A DNA stretch of 64,000 bases from Ceratobasidium sp. AG-K (Eukaryota; Basidiomycota; Agaricomycetes; Cantharellales; Ceratobasidiaceae), in the NCBI GenBank assembly GCA_037039685.1, contig JAWNGF010000001.1:8866001-8930000 (forward strand), read 5' to 3'. Positions 1-9,832 of this stretch are shown piece after piece. How positions within the stretch are numbered: position 1 is the stretch's first letter; every line of letters begins with the position of its first letter. Below the pieces are notes generated by a model. It saw only the letters and a list, made by a program, of their open reading frames with translations, made no database searches and was not told the DNA's origin. The position numbers and the translations under genes were made by a program.

Positions 1-19
1 TTCTCACACACGCACTTAC

Positions 20-135
20 TTGTCCGCCCCAACGAACCGGCCAGATTTGGCGTCTCCAATGTACCACATCTGGCGCACATATTCCTTCAATCCCACACGT
101 CGAATACTCCTTAGCGTTCTCAAGAGCGAAACCAT
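20..135 (-). CDS. NDUFA12: NDUFA12-like complex I subunit, 5' exon only (partial)
   Basis: The first coding exon of an NDUFA12/B17.2-type accessory subunit of mitochondrial NADH:ubiquinone oxidoreductase runs off the left edge. The ATG is at 135 and the exon reads MVSLLRTLRSIRRVGLKEYV, followed by the family signature RQMWYIGDAKSGRFVGADK. It stops at position 20, where a GTAAGTG donor begins, so the rest of the gene lies outside the window. The frame stays open 5' of this ATG, but the leftmost sequence does not look like the family. The subunit sits in the matrix arm of complex I and is related to the assembly factor NDUFAF2, which is the main alternative assignment. The short Arg-rich start fits a small matrix-side protein. 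Confidence 0.75.
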
Positions 136-547
136 GGCGAGATCAAGGACGAGTTTGGGATCCCCAACGTCACGTGACGAGACAAGTAACCCGCTCACAA
201 TTGTGACGCCACAGTAAAGTCCAAATAATTGAGATTTTTGAGATTTTTGAAAATGACATTCATACATGATACAATGTTAAAAGGAGGAAAGGGATAAAAT
301 GCGCGACGATAAACAGAGGTGAATATGACGACAGGGTTTCTCGACAGGGCAGGACAGCACACGGCGAATAAAAGAAAGTGGACAAGGAAAGTGGGAAGGA
401 ACCAAAATAACCACGAAATAGCAATCAGAGCACACAAGATATAACAAGAAAAAAACTACATCTCTATAGGCTTTGGTCGGACCTGGGACTTGGGTTCACG
501 GAAGCATAAAACACGCTTTGAAGAATGATCCCACGAACAGGCCCGGG
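136..547. other. Intergenic, no gene seen
   Basis: This gap separates two minus-strand genes. Open frames here are short and resemble no protein I know. It should hold the 5' region of the NDUFA12-like gene and the 3' UTR of the next gene. Confidence 0.5.
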
Positions 548-1705
548 TCACGTACTCGGGGCCCCGTCCTGGAGCGTTTGGGAAGCAAAAGCCGAGACAA
601 AATCTGGTGATACACGTGGTTCTGTCGGGTCTGGGGTGATCTCTTTGCTGCTTGCCCCAGCGCTGAGATTGCTACGAGGACCAAACTCGGCGAAGCCACC
701 CCACTTGACGGGAGGTGGTGGGGGCGGCAAGGGACCAAAGATCGAAGACTGTACATTGTCGCTCTGTTCAAGCTGGTCTGCGGGCGTGATGCTAGTGGCG
801 GCGAGCGCCTCAGCGAGGACTCGTGCTGTGCTGTCGTTGGCCGCTTCCTGCCGTCTCGACTTGCGGTCTTTTGAAATAGTAGCATAGGGATGAGCCCGAG
901 GTTTTGCTGAGGATGCACGGGCGGGAGTGACCCAATGAAGGCCAAATGAGTCGGGGAATTCCACAGGACTTCCGCCTCCAGCCTCTTGGAGCTGTTTGAG
1001 TCTGGCGGCCGTATAGTTCGCCCTCGCACGCTGAATCTGCTCCGCGGTCGCTGTTTTGTGGCTCGGAAGATAACGGCCAAGGGCTGCGACCGGGTCACGA
1101 TTGGAAAGAGCCATTAAACGTTTCTCCAGTTGAAACGCGTGCTTTTCGGTTTGGAACTTTATAACAAAGACATGTCAGAGACCCTAGGGAAAATAAACTG
1201 TATGTTGGCAAATGAATACGTACTTTGAAACAGTGCAGGCGCGGATGAGGGCTTCCGCTTGTAGCCTTGGGATTTGGAGCGTTGACATAAACATGCCTGT
1301 CGCGCCGCTTGCCAGCCTCTGCGATGGCAAAGTCCAACAATACGGTCTGTGAACGGACTGACACGACGGCTGTTTGGTAACAATCAATCGTGTGATCAGC
1401 TCCTGTCCATAAGGATACTAGGCTGTGACTAACCAATGTACGCTCGCAAAGATAGCTTCCCGATGCTGAAGACCAGCTTTCCCATACCCAAGTTGACCCA
1501 CTCATCTCCCTCTCGCAAGAAAAGCCTCGCCTGCAGTTCAGAAAGTGTGACTTCTTTATTCTCGTGGCGGACTGTGGTTGGGTCCGTGTCAACCATCGGC
1601 TCTCAAAACACATGATAGCTTACCAAGACCCATGCTCTCAGTCAAGATAGAAGCGCCTTGGGCGATGGGCAGGATGGGTGTCGCTGCCTGGGTGTCGACC
1701 TCCAT
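548..1705 (-). CDS. Unknown protein with a PH-like N-terminal half and a low-complexity tail
   Basis: Four exons join cleanly in phase: 1624-1705, 1434-1571, 1224-1369 and 548-1156, giving 324 aa. The start is the ATG at 1705 (MEVDTQAATPILP). Residues about 35-145 alternate short strands (LQARLFLREGDEWVNLGMG, LVFSIGKLSLRAYI, TVLLDFAIAEAG, PRLHCFKFQTE) and end in a helix (KHAFQLEKRLMAL). That order resembles PH-like folds such as the RanBP1 domain; this is inference from pattern only. The C-terminal half is polar, with a run of seven prolines in FGPLPPPPPPVKWGGF near residue 260. I do not recognise the family. The 293 bp between this start and the COQ2 start would serve as a shared divergent promoter. 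Confidence 0.7.
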
Positions 1706-1998
1706 TGCTTGTGGTGGTGTGGGATGGAGACGCTGTCACGATAATCGCTCTTCGTCTAGACCAAATCCGTGGTTCAAAGGCGCCGAGGATGATGTACGGA
1801 AAGAATACACAGGAATAGCCCCAAAAGCAAAGCTGACCGCAAATACCGCGTCGGGTCCGACAAGGCGTGTGGTAGTTGAAGACACGAGACTCTGATGGGG
1901 CAGCCTGGTGATGCCAGCCCGTTACGGTTTCCAACCGGGACAATCATGTGTTTCAAATTGCTATTGCCGCCGGCTATTCCAGTCCACGGCCGACCAAA

Positions 1999-3393
1999 AT
2001 GTTTGCGCTGAGAACAAGTCCCATTGTCCTGCGCGCAACCCGCCCGACCTTGTCTTCCGGTCTGATAGGCTCTCGTATCGCTCTCAGGCCTTGGCTTCCA
2101 GCCTTCAAACCTTACAGACCGCGGCCTTTATCTACCAAAGCACCAGTTGCCCCAGTTCAGCTTGCACCACTTGTTACCGGTACATGGGTAGACCGGCTCC
2201 CACCTAGAGTTCGGCCCTACGTTCTACTTGCTCGCGCAGACAAACCTATAGGAACAATGCTTCTGCTCTGGCCTTGTAGTGCGTATGCGTCCTATTCACA
2301 TGACTTGCCACTTATGACACCATCCGTCAGCCTGGTCGATTACCATGGCTTCATACGTTACCCAGGCACCCATAACCGTCCCACTGACCTACCTTTCTCT
2401 TTTTGGGATCGGAGCGTTCATTATGCGTGGTGCTGGTTGCACCATCAACGACATGTGGGATCGCGATCTTGACAAGGCGGTCGGTAAGCCCTGTCTGGAC
2501 ACTGTTGCCAACTTTTACCGAGACCAACTCACAAGACAGAACAAAAATGCGTCCCCTTGCGCGCGGTGACATTACCCGGCGCCAAGCGTTGGGCTTTTTG
2601 GCCGGTCAACTGAGCGCTGGGCTTGCGGTCTTGACGCAATTAAATTGGTATAGGTATGTAATTCGTTCATTGATGGTTGTTGCAAGATTGATTCGTATTT
2701 TAGCATATTTCTTGGCGCATCATCGCTGTCGCTAGTGACGATATACCCGCTAATGAAGCGCATTACCTATTGGCCACAAACGGTCCTAGGTAACCAACTT
2801 CCATTTGCATGCATCAACCCACTCAAACTGACCGACGTTCCTCCCAGGCCTTGCATTCAACTGGGGAGCTCTCCTAGGCTGGTCAGCCGTAGCCGGCTCC
2901 GTCGACTGGGCAGTATGCCTTCCCCTGTATGCGGGCAGCGTCTGCTGGACAATGGTCTACGACACCATCTACGCTCACCAGGTACGCCCCCAACCCATTC
3001 TCCCAACCCTCACTCACCTCCCCGCAGGACAAAAAAGACGACCCGCTCACAGGCATCCGTTCAACCGCACTCCTCTTCGGAGATAACTCCCGACCCATCC
3101 TAAGCGCCTTTGCGGCCTCGACTGTCGGCTTGATCGGGATCGCAGGGCTCCAGGCCGGAATGGGAATAGGATATTTTGGAGGTGCGTCATTGGCGTGGAT
3201 AACATTTCAATTATTTGTTGATAGGCTCGTGGCAGGCCTTGGACTCGGCGCGATTCAGCTCGCGCGGATTCTGTACCGGACTGATTTCGACGACCGGGCG
3301 GATTGTTGGAAGAGTTTTGTCAAGTGCGGGTGGTTTGGGTTTTGGATGTGGGCCGGGTCCACGGTGGATTATCTCGTGATGCTAATTGGCTGA
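1999..3393 (+). CDS. COQ2: COQ2, 4-hydroxybenzoate polyprenyltransferase
   Basis: Seven exons (1999-2278, 2331-2483, 2536-2653, 2704-2789, 2848-2981, 3028-3181, 3236-3393) give 360 aa. The enzyme attaches the polyprenyl tail to 4-hydroxybenzoate in coenzyme Q synthesis at the inner mitochondrial membrane. Both UbiA-family aspartate motifs are present: [12 protein letters not shown], then [19 protein letters not shown]. The N-terminus ([16 protein letters not shown]) is Arg-rich and lacks acidic residues, as expected of a mitochondrial presequence. Hydrophobic segments typical of UbiA proteins follow. The last intron (54 nt) is a multiple of three, and removing it restores the family spacing [15 protein letters not shown]. 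The start is the first in-frame ATG. No lesions were seen. Confidence 0.93.
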
Positions 3394-4110
3394 ATCCTCA
3401 GTCAATCGCGCTCGGGCAAAGAATGGTTCGGTGAGTCTGACCGAGTGCCAATGGTATCAAGAAACCTCCTATATTGATTAAACATAATGTGGTTTTGCAG
3501 AGGCGTTTTGAATATACAATCATGGCGTTTCCGTATATATGACAAGGAGACATTGTCTCGGCGTGAGCTATTAGAATCCATGACATTGAAAGAATGTGCT
3601 CGGTATGCAGTGCCCGAGAAATTTAATTTCCCTTCTGACAGCAGTTACTAATTTAGCATAGCTGCTGGATAGAACAATTGATAGGCTGTGTAGTGTGATT
3701 TATAGATGCACTAGGTGGGCGCGTTAATGAGCGAGGGCATACAGGCTTGGTGCTTAATTAATCAACTCACATTTGCAAATGACCGTTGCAGCCGCACTTG
3801 TACCCGGGACAACGCAAGGTCCTAAATATCAGCGAACGCTGGCCATAATATTGGTCTAATTATTTTGACTCATTGGAGCGGCACGCGAGACGTTACAGGG
3901 CAACTAAGGCATTGCGCTGGGCAGTTAAAGCCAACCACAGTTTGACTAGCTGATCGGCGACAGAATGTGGACCGCCGAGTGCCAATCGAGCAAAAGTTTC
4001 ACTTATACCGAAGGGTCAATTGCATAGCGGGATAATGCTTTTACATAGGTAGTGGACAGTCAATGCGAGAATGTGAAAGAGATCGATGCATACGAATCAA
4101 CAGCAGACAT
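3394..4110. other. Intergenic between convergent COQ2 and RPS25
   Basis: This AT-rich stretch lies between two converging genes and should hold both 3' UTRs. I see no coding pattern, RNA gene or repeat in it. Confidence 0.5.
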
Positions 4111-4701
4111 CTATTCCGCACCACCGGTTGCCCGGGCTAAACGCACACAGCAGTCAGCTCGTTCCAGACACACAGGAGGGAGAGGGACTTACTGTAGATG
4201 AGCTGGCCGTTGTGGTGCACGATCTTCTTAATCTGTCCATCCTTTTCCAAATACCTAATCGCGACCCGCGCCAACGATCCACCAATCTTCAGTCGCTCAA
4301 TCAAGATCGACTGGGAGATGAACTTGAAGGTTGGGACTTCCTTCATGATACGGTCATAGGTGGCTGTCCCGTCGTGTTAGTATACACTCGGGAGAGAGTG
4401 GAGGCGGCGCGCACCTTGGTTGAGCGTAACAGCGTGTTGCGCCTTGTCCTTCACCTTGCCCTTGGACCACTTCTTTTTCTTGGCGGCTTTACCGCCGCTC
4501 GAGGTCGCTGCGGCTTTGGCTTTAGGCTGGAACATCAAAAGTCAGTCTACCATTCGTCCATCCGAGCTCCAGCCGAGGGATCCAGCTCTCTGCGACTCCA
4601 TATCCTGCAATTGCTATCCAACAATCGCTCAAGGAGTACTCCAGAGCGCCATATTGCACGATACCATCATTTCCTATCAACTGGTTGTGTGTACTCACCA
4701 T
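4111..4701 (-). CDS. RPS25: 40S ribosomal protein S25 (eS25)
   Basis: Four exons (4699-4701, 4415-4526, 4193-4363, 4111-4136) give 103 aa. The protein has the usual Lys-rich N-terminus (GGKAAKKKKWSKGKVKDKAQ) and the conserved core EVPTFKFISQSILIERLKI, then GSLARVAIRYLEKDGQIKKI. It ends NGQLIYTRATGGAE. It is a component of the small ribosomal subunit head. The first coding exon is only the ATG, followed directly by a GTGAGT donor. The last exon is 26 nt and supplies the final TRATGGAE. Length and sequence are normal for the family. Confidence 0.93.
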
Positions 4702-5196
4702 GGTGGGTCTTGCGGTTGTCGGGAAACCGTTGAGCACCTGATTTCCAATAACGGGAGACGATTTGCTTCCGACTATCAAACAGCACCGCCATCAGTATTA
4801 TCCAGGACCTATATTTTGGTTATTTTATGCTAGCCATGGCCGAGACAACCGGACGGGGGTGGGTCAAACCCCGCCATCTGTCTCGTTAATTATGAAGAAA
4901 GATAACGAGACCCAATCGCCGGGCTTTTTTACACACGCGAAGGCGTGGTGTTCGACCTCGCCTGACGTCTACAACCGAAATCAAGTAGTACTAGACACAA
5001 CCCTGGTTCCGCAGCCCGTGGACTGCGGTGTGCTTGGCTACAGCACTGTCGTGGGAGTTAGATTCGTTGTCATCTAAGCCGCAGATCCACGAATTTGTCC
5101 GTTCTCCCGTTATCACACAGCCTTTCTAAATAAGCTTCGCCAGATGCTTAACATATATGCGCGGCGTCTCTATATACCCGAAAGAGTTCTTAGTGG
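4702..5196. other. Intergenic upstream of the GPI-protein gene, with a decayed copy 2.7 kb downstream
   Basis: This is the non-coding region between divergent RPS25 and the GPI-type gene. From about 4740 onward it is recognisably related to 7480-7860, for example CTATCAAACAGCACCGCCAT against CTATCAAACTGTACCGCCAT. It therefore belongs to a local duplication. Confidence 0.5.
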
Positions 5197-5203
5197 TATA
5201 AAA
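5197..5203 (+). promoter_or_regulatory. TATA box of the GPI-protein gene
   Basis: TATAAAA lies 90 bp before the ATG at 5287. It sits in a short pyrimidine-rich leader typical of strongly expressed fungal genes. Confidence 0.5.
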
Positions 5204-5286
5204 CAGAGGAGGGCCCGAAAAGTATCAGACATCCAACAAGTCTCCCTACAAGCTTTACTATCTCGTTCTTTCAAGCACCTTCCTCT

Positions 5287-6538
5287 ATGCGTACCACCTT
5301 TTTTGTCGCTAGTGTCGCCATTCTGGCGTGCGGTGCTCTAGCTAGTCCTTTTTCTGTTACTACTACATACCCTACGACGACTGCATCTGGGTCATTTGCG
5401 TTTGGGTCAAGTGTATCTGGGTCGCCGTCCTTTGGCTCGGGTACGCACACACCCCGTCCAACTACTGTATGGACGCACCCTCCGCCTAGCGCTTCGGGAA
5501 CCCTCGTGAGTTGACGCTTGCTAAGGATCGAAAGCCAAGCTGATTTGAATGTATTGCTACCCTACTCAGTATACGTCCTATGTCGTTCACCTTTCTGATA
5601 CCACATATACTACCATCGTTCCGGGAGCTACACCTGGCACTACGCATACTGACTTTGGGACACCTTCCATTAGTGTCCCGCTCCCGTCAATCACGGTGGT
5701 AAGTCCAGTGGTATAACTTGGGACCCCAGCTAATGCGTCGTTGTTCTCTAAGCCCCCAGCGTATAGCCAAGGCACTACAACCACTCCCAGCGCTTCGGAG
5801 GCTCTCGTGAGTTGAAGCTCGCTTTGGATTGAGATCTCAAGAGTTCAACTGATTTGAACGTATCATCGCTCCGCTCAGTACACTTCCTACGTCGTTCACC
5901 TTTCCGACACTACGTATACTACTATCGTTCCGGGAGCGACACCAGGTACTACGCACACTAACTTTGGGACCCCTTCTATCAGCCTCCCACCCCCCTCTAC
6001 CACAGTGGTAAGTTGGGTGGTATCAGCTGGAGCCTGGCTGATGTGTTACTGTTACCACAGCCCCCCGCATATAGTCAAGGAACCACTACTACTCTCAGCG
6101 CTTCGGAGGCCCTCGTGAGTTGAAGCTCGTTCTGGACCGAGAGTCAAGCTGATTCGAATGTGCTGGCATCTTACATAGTACACGTCCTACGTCGTTCATC
6201 TTTCAGACACTACGTATACTACCATCGTTCCGGGAGCTACACCCGGTACTACGCACACCGACCTTGGGACGCCTTCCAACAGCATCAAATTTCCATCAAC
6301 CACTGTGGTAAGTTGATCAATACAAGTCAGAACCCCGTTTAACATATTTCTGTTATATAAGCCCCCAGCTTACAGTCAAGGTACCACAACCACGGGTACG
6401 TATTCGACTTCTCCCCCGACTATGGGTGCACAGCAGCTCGGAAGTATCAAATCCAATGGTGCTCTGGGAATAGGAATGGGCGCGGGGGCTGTCTTCACCG
6501 CCGTGGTCGTTGCCGCTTCCACTTTTGTCTCTTTGTAA
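5287..6538 (+). CDS. Secreted, probably GPI-anchored Ser/Thr-rich protein with three repeated exon pairs
   Basis: Seven exons (5287-5505, 5570-5698, 5753-5806, 5879-6007, 6061-6114, 6179-6307, 6362-6538), all phase 0, give 296 aa. The N-terminus MRTTFFVASVAILACGALAS is a signal peptide. The body is three copies of a 43-residue exon (YTSYVVHLSDTTYTTIVPGA...) followed by an 18-residue exon (PPAYSQGTTTTPSASEAL). The C-terminus has a small-residue site (SIKSNGALG) and a hydrophobic tail (AVFTAVVVAASTFVSL) with no charged end, the pattern of a GPI-anchor signal. Dense Ser/Thr suggests heavy O-mannosylation and a cell-wall or surface location. No enzyme motif is visible and the function is unknown. 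Confidence 0.85.
5570..6400 (+). repeat. Tandem triplication of a two-exon, two-intron module of about 300 bp
   Basis: Repeat units start at 5570, 5879 and 6179, spaced 309 and 300 bp apart. Each holds a 129-nt exon, an intron, the start of a PPAYSQGT exon and a second intron. Introns are repeated too: those after the 54-nt exons both begin GTGAGTTGAAGCTCG. The third unit runs into the unique C-terminal exon. Confidence 0.85.
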
Positions 6539-7479
6539 AAGACAGATACTTCGATTTCGACAATATTTGACGCAATTTAGCCGGAATGTGCTGTATGAGT
6601 ATGGTTTTGGTCCAATAGCTCTATGAGTCAGATGATAAGTTTACTCAGTTATCTAAAGTATACTTCGAAGCAGGGGGGTGCTCTGTTAACTGTGTGGATC
6701 TACAGCATCTTTTCTCAATTGAAACCCCATTTACAGAACAAATGCGAATGGCTCAGCAAAGGACTTTAGAACTGGACAGAGACAGGGAAATAATCCTAGG
6801 TCACATATACTTGGCCCACCAAGTTAGCGCGGGATTTAAAACTTCTGTCCCATATAAATACTAAATGGGCTACCTTGCCGGCTTGACACCTGACCCGCAA
6901 CGCCGGTAGTCTACCGCAATGAATAAGCATATAGTTGTGGCAAGTCGTGCATCCAGGCCATCATGTGAACCCGAGGGGCTTCAACTTTAGGGTTAACTAG
7001 GGGTGTTTCAGTGAACGGCCAGCTCCAATAGTGGCGTAGATTTAGCCGATCTATCGAGGACGAATATTGAAGAAGTGCCGGACTTGGCCATCCAACCTAA
7101 GATCAGCATGATTGAGGGGCCCGATCTCACTGGCGGATGTATGCATATTTGTTGGCCTAGAAATAACCCACGGCTGCCAGGTAGCCTCGAAGTAGCCATA
7201 TCACAACTATTTACATATTGATGGGCTGTTGTTCGGAGGTTCGGACTGGGGTCGCTCTCATTTGTAAAGCTTCTCAACTTGGGGTATTCTCTCCCAAATA
7301 AGAAATACACAACGGAGAGTACCCGACATCATTTACTGGGTTGTAGATACCTAGACTTCAATAGATAGATAGGGCCTCTACTATGCTAGCTCCATCGATC
7401 ACGCTAGTATTGACTGGGATGAGACCTCTCCTGTTAACTGGACGTGCACACCAGTCTTGGAATGTCTTGTGGCTCTGGG
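6539..7479. other. Intergenic, no gene seen
   Basis: No frame shows a recognisable protein. A 100-codon minus-strand frame at 7008-7310 lacks any family signature or splice support. Confidence 0.4.
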
Positions 7480-8150
7480 GGAACCCTCAGGAACCTTGTA
7501 CCCATTAACGAGGATGAATCGCTATCAAACTGTACCGCCATTGGTGTTTTCCAGGAACTGTATCTTGGTCTTATTGTCTCTGCCATGACCGACAGGACCG
7601 GCAGGACCGTGTGGACATGCTGAGACATGGTATTTGGTTTTCATCGTGGATAAGTAAAACGGAACTCAGATATTAGACATCGTAAGTCTTGTTTTCGTGC
7701 CCAGGGAAGCACGCTATACCAGTCGGCCCCGCCTGGTCGCTCCGATCAAAATTTATTTGGACCGAACGTCGCCCTGATTCCGCAGCCTACGAACTGAGAC
7801 GCATTTTATTACATCTTTGCCATGGAATGGTGTTTGATGACCTAAGGATCCACGCGCTAACCCATACTCTCAATGCTGCGTAGCCCCCGAACTAAGCATG
7901 GCGAGATGGTTGACGGGTATATGCGCGGCATTTCTGTGTTTCCGAGAGAACTTTTGGTGATAGTTTGGTAAATAAAATAAAACGAAAATAAAATAAATAA
8001 ATAAAATAAAATAAAATAAGCAAGCATTGGACATCCAACACAATCTTCCTGTAAGCTTTCCTCGTTCCGCTCCTCTAAGTATATCTTGCCATGCCTGCAA
8101 CCATTTTCTCGCCACTACTGTATTTTGAGCCCCTGGTGGCAGTGCCCAAG
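7480..8150 (+). pseudogene. Decayed duplicate of the promoter and 5' end of the GPI-protein gene
   Basis: This segment matches 4740-5345 in the same order. An upstream block (CTATCAAACTGTACCGCCAT) is followed by ATATGCGCGGCATTTCTG against ATATGCGCGGCGTCTCTA, then ACATCCAACACAATCTTCCT against ACATCCAACAAGTCTCCCTA, and an ATG at 8091 placed like the one at 5287. After that ATG the reading frame no longer encodes a signal peptide and none of the repeated exons follow clearly. It looks like a promoter-plus-start duplicate that has lost its coding body. Confidence 0.65.
7970..8020 (+). repeat. AAATA-type microsatellite in the duplicated promoter
   Basis: A run of AAATA/AAAATA units occupies the place where the intact gene has its TATAAAA box at 5197. 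It has probably expanded from the TATA region of the duplicate. Confidence 0.7.
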
Positions 8151-8770
8151 CTGTTAATACCGCTCGACGTACTAGTTGGTTCCCGAATACGCCATAGCTA
8201 CTGGGTATGCGATCGACGATTTTGATACGATCCGCGCTTACCGTAAGTCTCCAAAGTCTCTAAGATCACCCAGGTATCTCCGGGGCTCGGGCCATTGGAG
8301 CCAAGTACCCTCACCTGAGCCCAGGCGGATTTTAGTTTTTTGAGTGGGAGATAGTAATGCGCGCTAAGTGGACTGCCATGAAACGGGAAAACGTCGCCGT
8401 AGTACAGGCCTAGGTATTGCTGTTATTGTCTCTTCCTATTATAATTCTCTTTGAAGTCACTCTATGACCTGCTACACCTTTATGACCTACGTTTCGGTTA
8501 GTACCCCAAGACTTTGACTTATCGACCAACCGGCGGATTGATTACACCGGCGCTTGACGATCATAAGCGACTGACAAATGAGAGTGGGCAGTTGCACCTG
8601 GCATCACGTGCCCGGCGGAAATGTGTAAACAGCGACTGGTGTATTTCAACTCGGTTCTCAAAATGACTAAGGCTACGGTCACACAGGCCGAGGCAGATAT
8701 AAGTTGATGCAGCGAGCGCCAATCCTTGGTTATCCTCTCAACAATTTCTCTTACCTCCTGGTCCCCTGCT
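8151..8770. other. Intergenic, no gene seen
   Basis: Nothing codes recognisably here. It contains the upstream region of the DsbA-like gene and possibly further worn remains of the duplicate. Confidence 0.4.
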
Positions 8771-9710
8771 ATGAGCGCTACACGTGTCGTCAACCTCAAA
8801 GTCATAAGCGACAGCATCTGGTGAGCGCCCGAGAAAGACCCTCAAGCCTGGACAGCGTCTTATGACAACCTGGACTAGCCCATGGTGTCTTGTCGGTACT
8901 ATGGAACTACGAAAAGCACTTGCCCGTGTCAGGGAGGACCGCCTTCCGTTACAAGTGAACTTGGAATATCGGCCATACCAACTTGATCCTTCTCTCCCCG
9001 AAGACAAGGGACTCGATAGGAGGGAACGCTACCGACAAAAGTTTGGCGATCGGTAAGTAGACTAGCGTGGGACCACAATATACTTATACAGGATTTGCAG
9101 GGTACATTCGATCCATGAGAATATTGTATCACGGGCTAAACCACTTGGTTTAAATCTGTAAGTTGTCGCTATTCAAGACTGACTTAGTGCTTCCTCTGAT
9201 TATATATGGTAGTAAATTTGGGGGCACGGTTCGCCAGACGACGCCTTCGCATCGTTTACTTATGAAAGCCTACGAGATGGGGGGTCAAGATGCTCAGCAA
9301 GCTATTTTGACCGAAGTACTTAAAGGGTATCACGAGCTCGAACAAGATATTGGAGATCCGGAGGTTCTAGCCGGGTACGCAGAAAAAACGGGGCTCATGA
9401 GCAGGGCAGAGGTAAGATCTCAAGCGTCACCATGGGCTCGAGCGATGCACTGATCAGATCACTTAGACTCTGGAGTTTTTGGCTACGGATGAACTTCGAA
9501 CTGAAGTGGCAAAGAGTATACAGGAGGCACGCGACATGGGCGTTACAGGCGTTCCGTTTACGGTCATCAATGATAAGTGGGCAATCAGCGGGGGCCAGCC
9601 CTCTGAGGTTTTCTACCAGGCAAGTCAACGTTGGCTACATAAGCACTCATCCTAAAATATCCGCTGCGTTACAGCTGTTTGAGAGACTCGCAAAGGAGCA
9701 AAACTTGTAA
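8771..9710 (+). CDS. DsbA/FrnE-like thioredoxin-fold oxidoreductase
   Basis: Six exons (8771-8820, 8879-9052, 9092-9157, 9213-9411, 9467-9619, 9675-9710) give 225 aa. The protein starts MSATRVVNLKVISDSICPWC. The active-site CPWC codons straddle the first intron, followed by LVGTMELRKALARV. The helical insert ends AYEMGGQDAQQAILTEVLKG. The second half of the fold carries the cis-proline signature ARDMGVTGVPFTVINDKWA and ends SGGQPSEVFYQ. This is the layout of the FrnE/2-hydroxychromene-isomerase branch of DsbA-like proteins. No signal peptide is seen, so a cytosolic role is likely; the substrate is unknown. Intron 5 has a GC donor (CAG|GCAAGT). Confidence 0.88.
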
Positions 9711-9832
9711 ATCAGCTACATTTATTCCCAATCGTATGTATTGTATGTGTTGCGAGCTGTATGTAAAGAATACCCCCTGTATAACCAATCCAGGAGCCAT
9801 GCCACAGAAACCCATTTATCACCACCAGGTCC

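Noticed and set aside
3182..3224. 43-nt intron in COQ2 ending at the first AG
   Set aside because: It shifts the frame; the 54-nt intron ending at 3235 keeps the conserved [14 protein letters not shown] sequence.
7008..7310. 100-codon minus-strand frame
   Set aside because: No domain, no upstream splice support and no similarity to neighbouring genes; probably chance.
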